A stretch of DNA of 40,533 bases from Pseudomonadota bacterium (GCA_020027645.1 JAHKKM010000011.1:1-40533); one strand, 5' to 3'. Counted from the first letter of the stretch, positions 24,826 through 33,960 are shown. Notes: generated by a model not told the origin, from the sequence alone. Made by a program: numbers and translations.

Positions 24826-25071
24826 ATGTTATCCAGCATCGGGCCGTTTCAGTTGCTCATCGTTCTCGTCATTGTGCTGGCAATTTTTGGCACGAAGCGC
24901 CTGCGCACGCTGGGCTCGGACCTCGGTAGCGCGGTCAAGGGATTCCGTTCGGCCGTCAGCGATGCCGACAAGGAATCAACGGAACAAATTGCCGATCAGT
25001 CAAAAAAAGATGCTGACTTTGACAGCACACCGGCAAGTGAGCCGCAGAAAGACCGCAACAAGAAGGTCTGA
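24826..25071 (+). CDS. tatA: Sec-independent translocase protein TatA
   Basis: 81-residue single-helix pore-forming subunit of the twin-arginine translocase. The helix (about residues 6-21) ends with the conserved Phe-Gly hinge ([11 protein letters not shown]), followed by the amphipathic helix [15 protein letters not shown] and an acidic-then-basic unstructured tail. GGGAG ribosome site nine bases upstream. A small stem (GGGGC/GCCCC) just upstream of that site could influence translation. First gene of the tatABC operon. Confidence 0.95.
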   Translation: MLSSIGPFQLLIVLVIVLAIFGTKRLRTLGSDLGSAVKGFRSAVSDADKESTEQIADQSKKDADFDSTPASEPQKDRNKKV

Positions 25072-25079
25072 ACCGCTCC

Positions 25080-25484
25080 ATGTCCAGCGTCGGCTTTTCC
25101 GAGCTGTTACTCCTCTTTTTGATCGGCCTCATCGTTCTGGGTCCGGAGAAATTGCCGCGCGTGGCCCGCCAGCTCGGCACCTGGATCGGTCAGGCGCGTC
25201 GCATGACCCGGGTCATGAAACGCCAGCTGGAAGAGGAACTGAACTTCGAGGAAAAGCAGTCCGCGAAAACACCAGCGTTTACCACCAAGCCAGTTTACGT
25301 GACGCCGGCCAACGATACCGACGACAGGTTTTCACCGCGCCACGGACCGAAGGATAAGGGCACTGGTGTCGGCGATGCGGCCCCGGAGCAGAAACCTGCT
25401 GCTGCAGACCTGAAGAATCTCGAAGACGACGTGGCCAGCGCACTGCCGCCGGCCAGTCTCGCAGATCAAGAAAAAATTTCGTGA
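25080..25484 (+). CDS. tatB: Sec-independent translocase protein TatB
   Basis: 134-residue TatB, which binds the signal peptide together with TatC. One N-terminal helix containing the conserved Glu (SELLLLFLIGLIVLGPEKLP), then the amphipathic helix RVARQLGTWIGQARRMTRVM and a long polar tail. The FG hinge is LGPE in TatB as here, separating it from TatA. Eight bases after tatA; its end overlaps the tatC GTG start. Confidence 0.95.
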   Translation: MSSVGFSELLLLFLIGLIVLGPEKLPRVARQLGTWIGQARRMTRVMKRQLEEELNFEEKQSAKTPAFTTKPVYVTPANDTDDRFSPRHGPKDKGTGVGDAAPEQKPAAADLKNLEDDVASALPPASLADQEKIS

Positions 25485-26269
25485 CGGGTGATTCTGACAA
25501 GTCGGCCGATACGCCCGAAAAGGATGGCGAGCGGCTTCAGGAAGGGACGCTGATTTCCCATCTTGTCGAGTTACGCGGGCGCTTGCTCAAGATCACCGTG
25601 GCGATCGTGATCGCGTTCATAGCGCTGCTGCCGTTTTCAGACGAGATATTCACCTTCGTCTCACAGCCCATACGCGATGCCTTGCCTGGCAACGCCATGA
25701 TAGCGACCTCGGTAGCCTCACCGCTGCTCACTCCGTTCAAGATGACCTTTTTTGTCTCCCTGTTTGCGGCCATGCCAGTGGTGCTCTATCAGGCCTGGTC
25801 TTTCGTTGCGCCCGGTCTGTACAAAAGGGAAAAACACTTCGCCCTGCCTTTGCTCGCATCCAGCATCATGCTCTTTTACATAGGCGTGGCATTTGCCTAT
25901 TACCTGGTTTTTCCGCTGCTGTTCAATTTTTTCACGGCAGTGGCGCCCCCGGGTGTCGAGGTCATGACAGATATTGCACAATACCTGGACTTCATTACCC
26001 TGATCGTGCTCGCATTCGGGCTGGCGTTCGAGGTGCCCGTCGCCATCGTGCTGATGGTCTGGACCGGCCTCACAACGCCAGCCAAACTGGCATCTGTAAG
26101 GCAGTATGTTTTTCTGGGTGCCTTTGTCGTCGGCATGTTCCTGACGCCACCGGATATGTTCAGCCAGACCCTGCTGGCCGTTCCCATGTACCTTCTGTAT
26201 GAACTCGGCATCGTGATGTCGCGGACGTTCGATCCACGGCGGAAATCGAAGGAAACACCTGTAACATAG
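25481..26269 (+). CDS. tatC: Sec-independent translocase protein TatC
   Basis: 262-residue six-helix core receptor for twin-arginine signal peptides. Starts with GTG overlapping the tatB stop. Conserved features: LISHLVELRGRLLK at the cytoplasmic N-terminus, the periplasmic loop FVAPGLYKREK, FNFFTAVAPPGVEVM, and YVFLGAFVVGMFLTPPDMFSQ with the conserved Pro-rich segment. DctP (RR signal) is a plausible client in the same region. Confidence 0.96.
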   Translation: MTGDSDKSADTPEKDGERLQEGTLISHLVELRGRLLKITVAIVIAFIALLPFSDEIFTFVSQPIRDALPGNAMIATSVASPLLTPFKMTFFVSLFAAMPVVLYQAWSFVAPGLYKREKHFALPLLASSIMLFYIGVAFAYYLVFPLLFNFFTAVAPPGVEVMTDIAQYLDFITLIVLAFGLAFEVPVAIVLMVWTGLTTPAKLASVRQYVFLGAFVVGMFLTPPDMFSQTLLAVPMYLLYELGIVMSRTFDPRRKSKETPVT

Positions 26270-26332
26270 GCTGTTACCGAGGTCGCTCGAGAGTGGCACG
26301 AGAATCGCGCCAGAATTCCACGAGGAACCCCA

Positions 26333-28132
26333 ATGAAGAAACTTGCTGCAGTATTGCTGTTGCCGTTGTTTGCCTGCGGCTGCCAGGATCAGGCGAAAAA
26401 CGCTTCGGAAGAAACTGCTGATCAGTTCGTCGAACGCATCAATCGGGAACTGGAAGAACTGAACACCGAAGGTGATGCCGCCGCATGGGTGCGCGCAACC
26501 TACATTACGCACGACACCGCCATTCTTGCATCGCTGGCTAGGCAACGGTACTCCGCCTGGCATAGCAAGACCGTTGCTGATTCGCTGCGATTTGCCGGGC
26601 AAAGCATGTCGCCCTCATCCGCGCGGGCAATGGAGCAACTGAAACTCGGTATCTCGGCACCGGCTCCAAATGATCCGGAGAAGCGCAAGGAGCTGGCGGA
26701 AATTACGACCGAACTTGCCGGCATGTACGGCGAAGGGAAGTATTGTCCTGAGGATGGCCGTGACTGTATGGATCTCGGCCAGCTCGAGGACATCATGGCG
26801 AAAAGCCGGGACTATGCCGAGAATCTCGATGCCTGGATCGGCTGGCGCACGATCTCACCGCCGATGCGGGACAAATACCGCCGTTTCGTCGAACTCGCCA
26901 ATGAAGGCGCAAATGAACTCGGCTACGCCGACCTTGGAGAAATGTGGCGGGCGGAATACGACATGAGCCCGGTCGAATTCGAAGCGGAGGCCCTGCGCCT
27001 GTACAACCAGGTCAAGCCCTTGTACGACGAGTTGCATTGTTATGCCCGTGATGCACTCGCAAAGCACTATGGTGAGGACAAGGTGCCACTCGATGGTCCG
27101 ATTCCGGCCCATCTGCTGGGGAACATGTGGGCGCAGACCTGGGACAATATCTACGACCTGCTCGAGCCGTACCCGTCGGCGGTTGACGTCGATGTCGACA
27201 AGACTCTCCGACAGGAGAATTACACGCCCCAGCAGATGGTGAAGTCGGCGGAACAGTTTTATGTGTCGCTCGGATTTGAACCGCTTCCGGAGACATTCTG
27301 GGAGCGCTCGATGTTCAGCAAGCCGGCAGACCGGGAAGTGATTTGCCACGCCAGCGCGTGGGGCCTCGATGGCGGCAACGACCTGCGCATCAAGATGTGC
27401 ATCAAGCAGACCTATGAGGAATTGCGCGTCATCTATCACGAGCTTGGTCATAACTTCTACCAGCGCGCCTATCGTGATCAACCGCCTTTGTTTCAAGGAG
27501 GAGCACACGGTGGTTTTCATGAAGCCATTGGTGACACGGTCACGCTATCGATGACGCCCGACTACTTGCATGAAGTCGGGCTCGTCGAGGATGCGGAAGA
27601 CAGCTACGAGGCCATCATCAATCGGCAGATGCAGCGCGCGTTGGCGGGCATCGCAGTGCTTCCATGGGCCAAACTGGTTGATGAGTGGCGCTGGGGTGTG
27701 TTTTCCGGTGAGATCACTCCGGAGAACTACAACAAGGCCTGGTGGGAGCTGCGGACACGTTATCAGGGTGTCGCTGCCCCGATTGAAAGAACGGAGGCCG
27801 ATTTCGATCCGGGCGCGAAATACCATATTCCCGGCAACGTGTCTTACACACGTTATTTCCTTGCACGCATTCTGCAGTTCCAGTTTCAGCGCGCGCTCTG
27901 CGATGCTGCCGGCTACGACGGACCCCTGCATGCCTGCTCCGTTTACAGCAGCAAAGAGGCCGGCGCGAAACTGCAAGCCATGCTTGCGGCCGGGTCCAGT
28001 CAACCGTGGCAAGATACACTGGAGAAACTGACTGGCACGCGTGAGATGGACGCGAGCGCCATCATCGATTACTTCGAGCCTCTGATGGGGTGGCTGAAGG
28101 AACAGAACAAGAACAGAAGCTGCGGCTGGTAA
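26333..28132 (+). CDS. M2-family dipeptidyl carboxypeptidase (ACE-like) lipoprotein
   Basis: Zinc metallopeptidase homologous to angiotensin-converting enzyme, removing C-terminal dipeptides. 599 residues. The signal peptide ends in a lipobox-like LFACGC (Cys15 or 17), so the enzyme is probably anchored in the periplasm. The zinc site is complete: His369, Glu370 and His373 in HELGH, and Glu397 in HEAIGD, 23 residues further on as in ACE. Other ACE-typical blocks are LLGNMWAQTWDNIYDL, ICHASAWGL, KYHIPGNVSYTRYFLA and FQFQRALC. It stands as a single gene; the next ORF's upstream start overlaps its 3' end. Role presumably peptide scavenging. Confidence 0.96.
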   Translation: MKKLAAVLLLPLFACGCQDQAKNASEETADQFVERINRELEELNTEGDAAAWVRATYITHDTAILASLARQRYSAWHSKTVADSLRFAGQSMSPSSARAMEQLKLGISAPAPNDPEKRKELAEITTELAGMYGEGKYCPEDGRDCMDLGQLEDIMAKSRDYAENLDAWIGWRTISPPMRDKYRRFVELANEGANELGYADLGEMWRAEYDMSPVEFEAEALRLYNQVKPLYDELHCYARDALAKHYGEDKVPLDGPIPAHLLGNMWAQTWDNIYDLLEPYPSAVDVDVDKTLRQENYTPQQMVKSAEQFYVSLGFEPLPETFWERSMFSKPADREVICHASAWGLDGGNDLRIKMCIKQTYEELRVIYHELGHNFYQRAYRDQPPLFQGGAHGGFHEAIGDTVTLSMTPDYLHEVGLVEDAEDSYEAIINRQMQRALAGIAVLPWAKLVDEWRWGVFSGEITPENYNKAWWELRTRYQGVAAPIERTEADFDPGAKYHIPGNVSYTRYFLARILQFQFQRALCDAAGYDGPLHACSVYSSKEAGAKLQAMLAAGSSQPWQDTLEKLTGTREMDASAIIDYFEPLMGWLKEQNKNRSCGW

Positions 28133-28170
28133 CCGGGCCGCGATTCCATCGCTCCATTCGAGTATTTTCC

Positions 28171-30579
28171 ATGATCGACTTCGAGAAACTTGGCGCGTTC
28201 TATCTCGGCAAGCGTGTCGATGAAAGCACCGGCGAATTGTCGGATGACCTTGTTCTGTATGACTCGAAAGACCTGACCACTCACGCCATCATCATCGGCA
28301 TGACGGGCTCCGGTAAAACAGGACTGGGAATCGGCCTGCTCGAGGAAGCCGCGATGGATCACATTCCGGTGATAGCAATCGACCCGAAAGGCGATATGGG
28401 CAACCTGATGTTGACATTTCCCGATCTCGCTGCCCGTGATTTCGAGCCCTGGATCAATGCGCGTCAGGCCAGCGACGAAGGCATGAGCAGCAGCGACTTT
28501 GCTTCTGCCCAGGCGGAGTTGTGGAGAACGGGTCTTGCGAGCTGGGGGCAGGACGGCGCGCGAATTGCAAGGCTTCGACAGAACGCCGAGGTGCGTATAT
28601 ACACACCCGGCAGCAATACAGGATTGCCGGTCTCGGTGCTGCAGTCTTTCAGTGCGCCAGGCCCTGATCTTCTTGCGGATGCCGATCTCTATCGGGAGCG
28701 CGTGCAGGCGACAGCCACCGGCATACTTTCCCTGCTGGAGGTCGACGCGGATCCGATTTCCAGTCGTGAGCATATTCTGCTGTCGCAGGTTCTGGATCAT
28801 GCCTGGCAACAAGGGCAGGATCTGGAGATCGCGAATCTCATCGGCGCTATCCAGAATCCGCCGGTCCGGAAGATCGGCGTAATGGACGTGGATTCGGTGT
28901 ACCCGCCGAAAGAACGCTTTCAGCTTGCCATGCGCCTGAACAATCTGCTAGCTGCGCCCGGTTTTGATGCCTGGCTGCAGGGCGCTCCGCTCAAGGCGGC
29001 AGATCTGCTGTATGACCAGAACGGCAAGCCGCGAATTTCAGTGATGTCGATCGCGCATCTGGATGACGCACAGCGGATGTTCTTCGTCTCGATGCTGCTG
29101 AACGAGATTATCGCCTGGATGCGATCTCAGCAGGGCACCTCCAGCCTTCGAGCCATATTATATATGGACGAAATTTTCGGTTACCTGCCGCCAACCGAAA
29201 ATCCGCCGTCCAAGCGACTGTTCCTCACCTTGCTGAAACAGGCGCGCGCATACGGCCTCGGGCTGGTTCTCGCTACGCAGAATCCTGTCGATCTCGATTA
29301 CAAGGGCCTGTCGAATACCGGGACCTGGTTCATCGGCCGCCTGCAGACGGAGCGTGACAAAGCCCGCGTAATGGAAGGGCTGGAAGGCGTGCGCAGCGAG
29401 ACGTTCGACCGGCAGAAAATGGAAAAGACTCTTGCAGGTCTCGGCAAGCGGCGCTTTCTGCTGCACAACGTCCACGAGGACGCGGCTGTGGTATTCAATA
29501 CGCGCTGGACCATGTCCTATCTCGCCGGACCACTGACGCGGGACCAGATTTCCTCCTTGTGTTCGGTCGCAAGACAGCAAGCGGCAAGCTCCGCGGCACC
29601 AAAACTCTCGCCAACAGGATCCGCTCCGCCTTCCTCGGGCGATGCGCCCGTGCTTGCGCCGGGCATTCAGCAGGTATACCTGCCGGCTGAGGGAGGCAGC
29701 CTGGTCTATTACCCTCGCGTTATCGCTGCCTGCGACGTCACCTTCAGTGACGCTCGACAAAACGTGGATGAGCGCCGGTCCATGCTGGTAACGGTTGAGA
29801 TCGGCGAGGGTCCGTTGCCGGTTGACTGGGACCGCTCCGATTTGATGTCGCTCTCGGCAGACAGCCTGCTCGACGCTCCGGAGCCCGCCGCACAATATGC
29901 CGAGTGCCCGTCTGCGGCGGCTGGCGAAAAAAACTACCGCGAGTGGGAGAAGTCCCTGATGCAGTGGTTGCGAAAGACACAGCTTGTCCGGTTATATCGC
30001 AGCAACAAATACCGGATCACGTCGCAGTCCGGCGAAGCCGAAGGCGAATTCCGCGTACGCCTGCAACAACTCGCCAATGAAAAGCGCGATGAGGCCGTGG
30101 GTGACTTGCGGAAGCGCTACGGCAGCAAGGCGCTCACTCTGGAGAATCGCCTGCTGCGTGCTGAGCAGGCGATCGAGCGTGAGCAGCAGCAATCAACGAA
30201 AAAGAAACTGGATACCGCCGTGTCCCTGGGCACCGCAGTTCTTGGCGCCCTGCTTGGCCGGAAGCGCCTGACGAGTACGACGGCGAGCCGCGTTGGGTCC
30301 ACCATCCGTACCGCCGGGGGCGCACAAAAAGAGGCGAGCGACGTTGCGCGTGCGAAAGAGACCGCGCAGAAGGTTCGGGCCGACCTCGAAGCATTGAACG
30401 TCGAACTGCAAAACGAGATCGATGCGCTGGAAACCGCATTCGACGCTCAAACCGAAACGCTCGAGGAATTGCTGGTGAAACCGAAGACGACCGACATTCA
30501 CATCGGCTTCGTCGGCCTTGCCTGGATGCCTTACCTTCGTGACGCGGCCGGTCGCCTGACGCCGGCCTGGCCTGCCTGA
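28171..30579 (+). CDS. HerA-like ATPase with C-terminal coiled-coil (DUF87-type ATP-binding protein)
   Basis: 802 residues from Met 28171; a longer start at 28090 would overlap the M2 peptidase. N-terminal HerA/FtsK-type motor: Walker A GMTGSGKT (residues 43-50), DPKGD soon after, Walker B ILYMDEIFGYLPP (about 330), sensor-like ATQNPVDLDYKGLSNTGTW and an arginine-rich GRLQTERDK. The last 250 residues are helical and charged (LLRAEQAIEREQQQSTKK, a GTAVLGALLGRK hydrophobic patch, then ARAKETAQKVRADLEALN), predicted coiled coil. No nuclease (NurA) or Sir2 partner is adjacent, so this is not a standard HerA-NurA or defence pair. Substrate (DNA or protein) unknown. Confidence 0.8.
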   Translation: MIDFEKLGAFYLGKRVDESTGELSDDLVLYDSKDLTTHAIIIGMTGSGKTGLGIGLLEEAAMDHIPVIAIDPKGDMGNLMLTFPDLAARDFEPWINARQASDEGMSSSDFASAQAELWRTGLASWGQDGARIARLRQNAEVRIYTPGSNTGLPVSVLQSFSAPGPDLLADADLYRERVQATATGILSLLEVDADPISSREHILLSQVLDHAWQQGQDLEIANLIGAIQNPPVRKIGVMDVDSVYPPKERFQLAMRLNNLLAAPGFDAWLQGAPLKAADLLYDQNGKPRISVMSIAHLDDAQRMFFVSMLLNEIIAWMRSQQGTSSLRAILYMDEIFGYLPPTENPPSKRLFLTLLKQARAYGLGLVLATQNPVDLDYKGLSNTGTWFIGRLQTERDKARVMEGLEGVRSETFDRQKMEKTLAGLGKRRFLLHNVHEDAAVVFNTRWTMSYLAGPLTRDQISSLCSVARQQAASSAAPKLSPTGSAPPSSGDAPVLAPGIQQVYLPAEGGSLVYYPRVIAACDVTFSDARQNVDERRSMLVTVEIGEGPLPVDWDRSDLMSLSADSLLDAPEPAAQYAECPSAAAGEKNYREWEKSLMQWLRKTQLVRLYRSNKYRITSQSGEAEGEFRVRLQQLANEKRDEAVGDLRKRYGSKALTLENRLLRAEQAIEREQQQSTKKKLDTAVSLGTAVLGALLGRKRLTSTTASRVGSTIRTAGGAQKEASDVARAKETAQKVRADLEALNVELQNEIDALETAFDAQTETLEELLVKPKTTDIHIGFVGLAWMPYLRDAAGRLTPAWPA

Positions 30580-30628
30580 CGCACACAGCGCCCGGCATGA
30601 ACGGTCTGCTTACTGCGCGTGCTTGTTG

Positions 30629-31711
30629 CTACTGGCCGAGGCACGCCCCGGCATAAGCCATGGTTTCACCTGCATTTTGCAGCTGGCACTCATTCTCGTA
30701 GGTGATGCCGTCGAGGCCGCAGACCGGGCGATAGTCACGCGGGCAGTTTTGCCCCTGGGCCTCGCAAAGACCCGCATGCAGAATTCTTGCACCAGCCCGT
30801 TCCGCCAGGCAGGCATTACCATACGTCTTGTCATCCTCACCGCAAACCGGCACGAAGAGCTTCGGACAAGCTCGCAGATTGCACGCGCCTTCGGTAACGG
30901 TTTCGAATCCTGCGGCCTGCGCCTTGCAAGCGTTGTCGAACGACTGGCCGTCCGGTGCGCAGACCGGCACGATGACATCCGGACAGTTGCTGACATCGCA
31001 TACGCCGCGCCGCTGCACGGCCATGCGCGCCAGCTGCGCCTCGCAGCGATTTTTGTAAGTCTGCGCATTCACGCCACAGACCGGCTCATAAACAGCCGGA
31101 CATTCGGTGCCACCACAGGCACCGAGGCTCGCGATTTCAGCCCCGGCTTGCTCGGCCACACAAACATTTTCGTAAGTGTTGCCGTCGACACCGCACACCG
31201 GCTCGAACTCATCCGGACAGGCTACCTTTTCTGCTTTGCAGATGCCCTCGGCGACGACTTCGACTTGCGCGGCCGAGGCGAAGCAGGCATTGCTGTAAGT
31301 GTTGCCGTCGGATCCACAAACCGGCGCATATTCCTCGGTGCAGGCTGCAGCGTCCGGGCAAAGTCCGTAGAACGCTATTTCTACTCCCGCCGCGGCAGCG
31401 AAACACGCGTTCCCGTAAGTCTTGCCGTCTTCGCCGCAGACCGGGTCGGGCTCACCGTCACATTCCGAGCCGGCCTGTTCAGCCGCACATTCTCCCATTG
31501 CGGCTATCTCGATTCCGGCGGCGCCGGCCACGCAATCGTTGCTGTAGGTCTTCCCGTCTGTGCCGCAGACCGGATCGTATTGCATGGTGCAGGCAACTTC
31601 ACCGGCCGTTTCCGCCTGCGCGACCGCAACGGCGGGAAAACCGCAACCAAAGACGCCGACAGCGCATGCAAAGACGCCTGTGAGACAGGAAACGATGGGG
31701 TATCTGGTCAT
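30629..31711 (-). CDS. Secreted protein with eight tandem Kazal-type protease-inhibitor domains
   Basis: 360 residues from Met 31711 (N-terminal signal sequence to about residue 33, ending AVAVAQA). The rest is eight consecutive Kazal units of about 40 residues, each with the pattern C-x6-8-PVC-x6-(T/S)(Y/F)-x2-C-x15-17-C. The units begin ACTMQYDPVC, ECDGEPDPVC, ACTEEYAPVC, ACPDEFEPVC, ECPAVYEPVC, NCPDVIVPVC, ACPKLFVPVC and NCPRDYRPVC. Each should be a disulphide-bonded serine-protease inhibitor. Reactive-site residues differ between units, which would broaden target range. Convergent with the HerA-like gene; 53 bases beyond the next minus-strand gene's end. Confidence 0.92.
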   Translation of the reverse strand: MTRYPIVSCLTGVFACAVGVFGCGFPAVAVAQAETAGEVACTMQYDPVCGTDGKTYSNDCVAGAAGIEIAAMGECAAEQAGSECDGEPDPVCGEDGKTYGNACFAAAAGVEIAFYGLCPDAAACTEEYAPVCGSDGNTYSNACFASAAQVEVVAEGICKAEKVACPDEFEPVCGVDGNTYENVCVAEQAGAEIASLGACGGTECPAVYEPVCGVNAQTYKNRCEAQLARMAVQRRGVCDVSNCPDVIVPVCAPDGQSFDNACKAQAAGFETVTEGACNLRACPKLFVPVCGEDDKTYGNACLAERAGARILHAGLCEAQGQNCPRDYRPVCGLDGITYENECQLQNAGETMAYAGACLGQ

Positions 31712-31764
31712 TCGCACACTCTTTACGGAAAACGGACCATTTGATCGAGTTGGGGCCTGTCGGT

Positions 31765-32568
31765 TCAATTTGCCGTCGCAGCCCCGGTGCCAGCCGCTGG
31801 CGGACGCGCATCCGCCCTGTCCTTCAATGCCACGTACTCGCTGACGCTGACGAGCACGAATCCCTGCTCCCGGAGCCCGGGAAGCTCGCGCTCGAGAAAC
31901 GCAAGTGTCTCCGGATGCGGGTGTCCTATGCCGATTGCAAGACCGCGTACTGTCGCAAGACGTTTCAACCGATCGAATTCCCGTGCAATGGATTCATCAT
32001 CGCGGTCATCATCGAGAAACACATCGCGCCGTACCGACGGTATGCCGTTTTCGCGAGCCAGTCGCAACGCAACACTCTGAGGAGTCGTATAGCTGTCGAC
32101 GAACAGAAGGTCGCCGCGCGCACTTATTTCTTCCATCAGCCACCCCATGTGGCCGGGATGTCGCGTAAGCAGGCTGCCTCGATGACTGTTCACGCCGATA
32201 GCGAATGGAACAGATTCGAAGCTCTCCGCGAATATTCTGGCGAACTGTTCGCGGGTGGTATCGAGACGAATTACACCAGGCTCCAGCTCCATACCGTCGA
32301 TTTCGGATTGCAGTGGCAAATGCAGCAACACTTCCTTGCCTGCAACATGTGCAGCGCGCGCCAGCTCGCGGCCGCGCGGCGTCGATGGCAATACGGCGCA
32401 GGCGACCGGCCCCGGAAGATTCACTGCACGTTGACCTGCATCGAGTTCATAACCGAGGTCGTCGATGATGATGGCAATGCGCGGCGGCGGTTCCGCCTGC
32501 ACCGCTATGCTCGCCAGTAACCCGGCAATTACCGGCACCACCCATTTCGCTGCTCGGGTGGGATTCAA
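31765..32568 (-). CDS. Divergent polysaccharide deacetylase family protein (YibQ-like)
   Basis: 267 residues from a TTG start, with a signal sequence (to about residue 25, ASIAVQA). The fold is a NodB-like deacetylase: RIAIIIDDLGY (metal-binding Asp-Asp), LLHLPLQSE, GVNSHRGSLLT (second histidine motif) and LFVDSYTTP. The family (DUF610/YibQ) lies beside envC in Escherichia. It is probably a periplasmic or peptidoglycan-related enzyme, but no substrate is proven for the family. It follows ctpA by 16 bases in one minus-strand operon with envC. Confidence 0.9.
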   Translation of the reverse strand: MNPTRAAKWVVPVIAGLLASIAVQAEPPPRIAIIIDDLGYELDAGQRAVNLPGPVACAVLPSTPRGRELARAAHVAGKEVLLHLPLQSEIDGMELEPGVIRLDTTREQFARIFAESFESVPFAIGVNSHRGSLLTRHPGHMGWLMEEISARGDLLFVDSYTTPQSVALRLARENGIPSVRRDVFLDDDRDDESIAREFDRLKRLATVRGLAIGIGHPHPETLAFLERELPGLREQGFVLVSVSEYVALKDRADARPPAAGTGAATAN

Positions 32569-32584
32569 GTGCGACGTCCGGAGT

Positions 32585-33823
32585 TCACTCTGCGCTGGAT
32601 TGCAGGATGCGATGACTTTGCAGACGCTCGACTGCTTCGATCAACTGTGCGTCGCCCTCACGATCGACACCTGCATTAAGGTTCAGGTCCGGATAAAGTC
32701 CTGATCCCTCGACCACGACATCCGGCACGATTCCGGTCGCATTGATCGATTCGCCGGATGGCGTGTAATACCGCGATGTGGTCAGTTTGAGCGCCCGCCC
32801 TTTGGACAAGGGCATCACGGTCTGCACTAGACCTTTGCCGAACGTCACCGTACCGAGGATCATCGCCCGGTGATGGTCGCGCAGTGCCCCTGCCACAATT
32901 TCCGATGCCGATGCCGAGCCATTGTTGACCAGAACCACGATCGGCGCACCGTCCAGGATATCGCCGCGATGGGCATTGCGTGTAAAGCGCGATTCCGGCG
33001 TGCGGCCGTCCGCAGTGACGATGATTCCGGAGTCCAGGAACAAGTCGGACACATCGACAGCAGCATCGAGGACCCCGCCCGGATTGTTGCGAAGATCCAG
33101 TATCAGTCCGGCCAACAGGGTGCCTTGTGCGTTTTGTTCGGTTTGCAGCATGTCGTCGATAGCCCGGCTCAATTCCTCAGCGGTCGAATCATTGAACTGG
33201 CTTACGCGCACATAACCGTAGGCCGGCTGCAGGAGTTCGTGGCGCACGCTGGCGGTCTGGATGTTTTCGCGACGCAAGCTGAACTCGTGCGCTTCGTCTT
33301 CCTCACCGCGCAATACCGTGATGGTAACGAGAGACCCTTCGCGGCCGCGCATGCGCGCGATGGTTTGCTGCAGCCCTTCGTTCGCTACGGTTGTGCCATC
33401 GATGGCGACGATAACATCGCCGGCCAGGATACCGGCACGATGCGCGGGTGAACCGTCAATCGGCGAAACGATCAGGATCTCGCCATCGACGATGCTGACT
33501 TCGAGCCCGATTCCGGAGTATCTGCCAGTGGTACTGATGCGTATGTCTTCGTATTCATCAGCGTCGAGAAACTCCGAATGCGCATCGAGATTTGCGACCA
33601 TGCCACGCATAGCGCTTTCCAGTAACTCGGCATCATCGACCGGATCGACATAATCCTGCTTGACCCGCTCCATGACTTCGGCAAAAAGTCGTGCCTGTTC
33701 CCAGGACATGTCGGCCAGATCAGGCGGAGCGGGGCTCTTCAGATAATGGCCGCCAACGGACAGCGCTAGCCCGACTATGGCGCCAATCGTCAGGACCAGG
33801 GCGGCTCTGGCTTTAAATGACAT
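32585..33823 (-). CDS. C-terminal processing serine protease (S41, CtpA type)
   Basis: 412 residues. An N-terminal signal anchor (about 8-25) leads into the S41 helical bundle, a PDZ domain (about 95-175, with YSGIGLEVSIVDGEI and AGILAGDVIVAIDG) and the catalytic core. Catalytic Ser lies in NNGSASASEIVAGAL and the general-base Lys in TVTFGKGLVQ, 25 residues further, the Ser-Lys dyad of Ctp/Tsp proteases. It degrades or matures periplasmic proteins, often peptidoglycan hydrolases; next to envC this fits cell-wall control. Confidence 0.95.
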   Translation of the reverse strand: MSFKARAALVLTIGAIVGLALSVGGHYLKSPAPPDLADMSWEQARLFAEVMERVKQDYVDPVDDAELLESAMRGMVANLDAHSEFLDADEYEDIRISTTGRYSGIGLEVSIVDGEILIVSPIDGSPAHRAGILAGDVIVAIDGTTVANEGLQQTIARMRGREGSLVTITVLRGEEDEAHEFSLRRENIQTASVRHELLQPAYGYVRVSQFNDSTAEELSRAIDDMLQTEQNAQGTLLAGLILDLRNNPGGVLDAAVDVSDLFLDSGIIVTADGRTPESRFTRNAHRGDILDGAPIVVLVNNGSASASEIVAGALRDHHRAMILGTVTFGKGLVQTVMPLSKGRALKLTTSRYYTPSGESINATGIVPDVVVEGSGLYPDLNLNAGVDREGDAQLIEAVERLQSHRILQSSAE

Positions 33824-33843
33824 ATCGATATTCTCCTGGCGGA

Positions 33844-33934
33844 CAATTAAGGTGACAGTAACCTTAATTGACTACAAATAACTGCTTCGAGCGACAGTAA
33901 GTCTAATCAATTACGGTTACTGTCACCTTAATTG
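33844..33934. repeat. Palindromic repeat family 2, locus 2: two hairpins in inverted orientation
   Basis: Hairpin 1 (33844-33870) has a 10-bp stem CAATTAAGGT / ACCTTAATTG around loop GACAGTA. Hairpin 2 (33908-33934), CAATTACGGT / ACCTTAATTG with loop TACTGTC, has one mismatch. The spacer holds GACAGTAAGTCTAAT, the same degenerate third core as locus 1. A fourth partial core (TGGTCTGACCTTGATTGA, about 33935-33952) follows. Compared with 21804-21896 the stem pair G-C has become A-T on both arms. Confidence 0.9.
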
Positions 33935-33960
33935 TGGTCTGACCTTGATTGACGACAATT

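Noticed and set aside
28090-28170. Extended start of the HerA-like gene
   Set aside because: The extra 27 codons overlap the M2 peptidase C-terminus and look like out-of-frame translation of it; Met 28171 begins the conserved region.
30623-31744. Plus-strand open frame of 373 codons
   Set aside because: Antisense to the Kazal protein; its apparent internal periodicity is just the reflection of the eight Kazal repeats.
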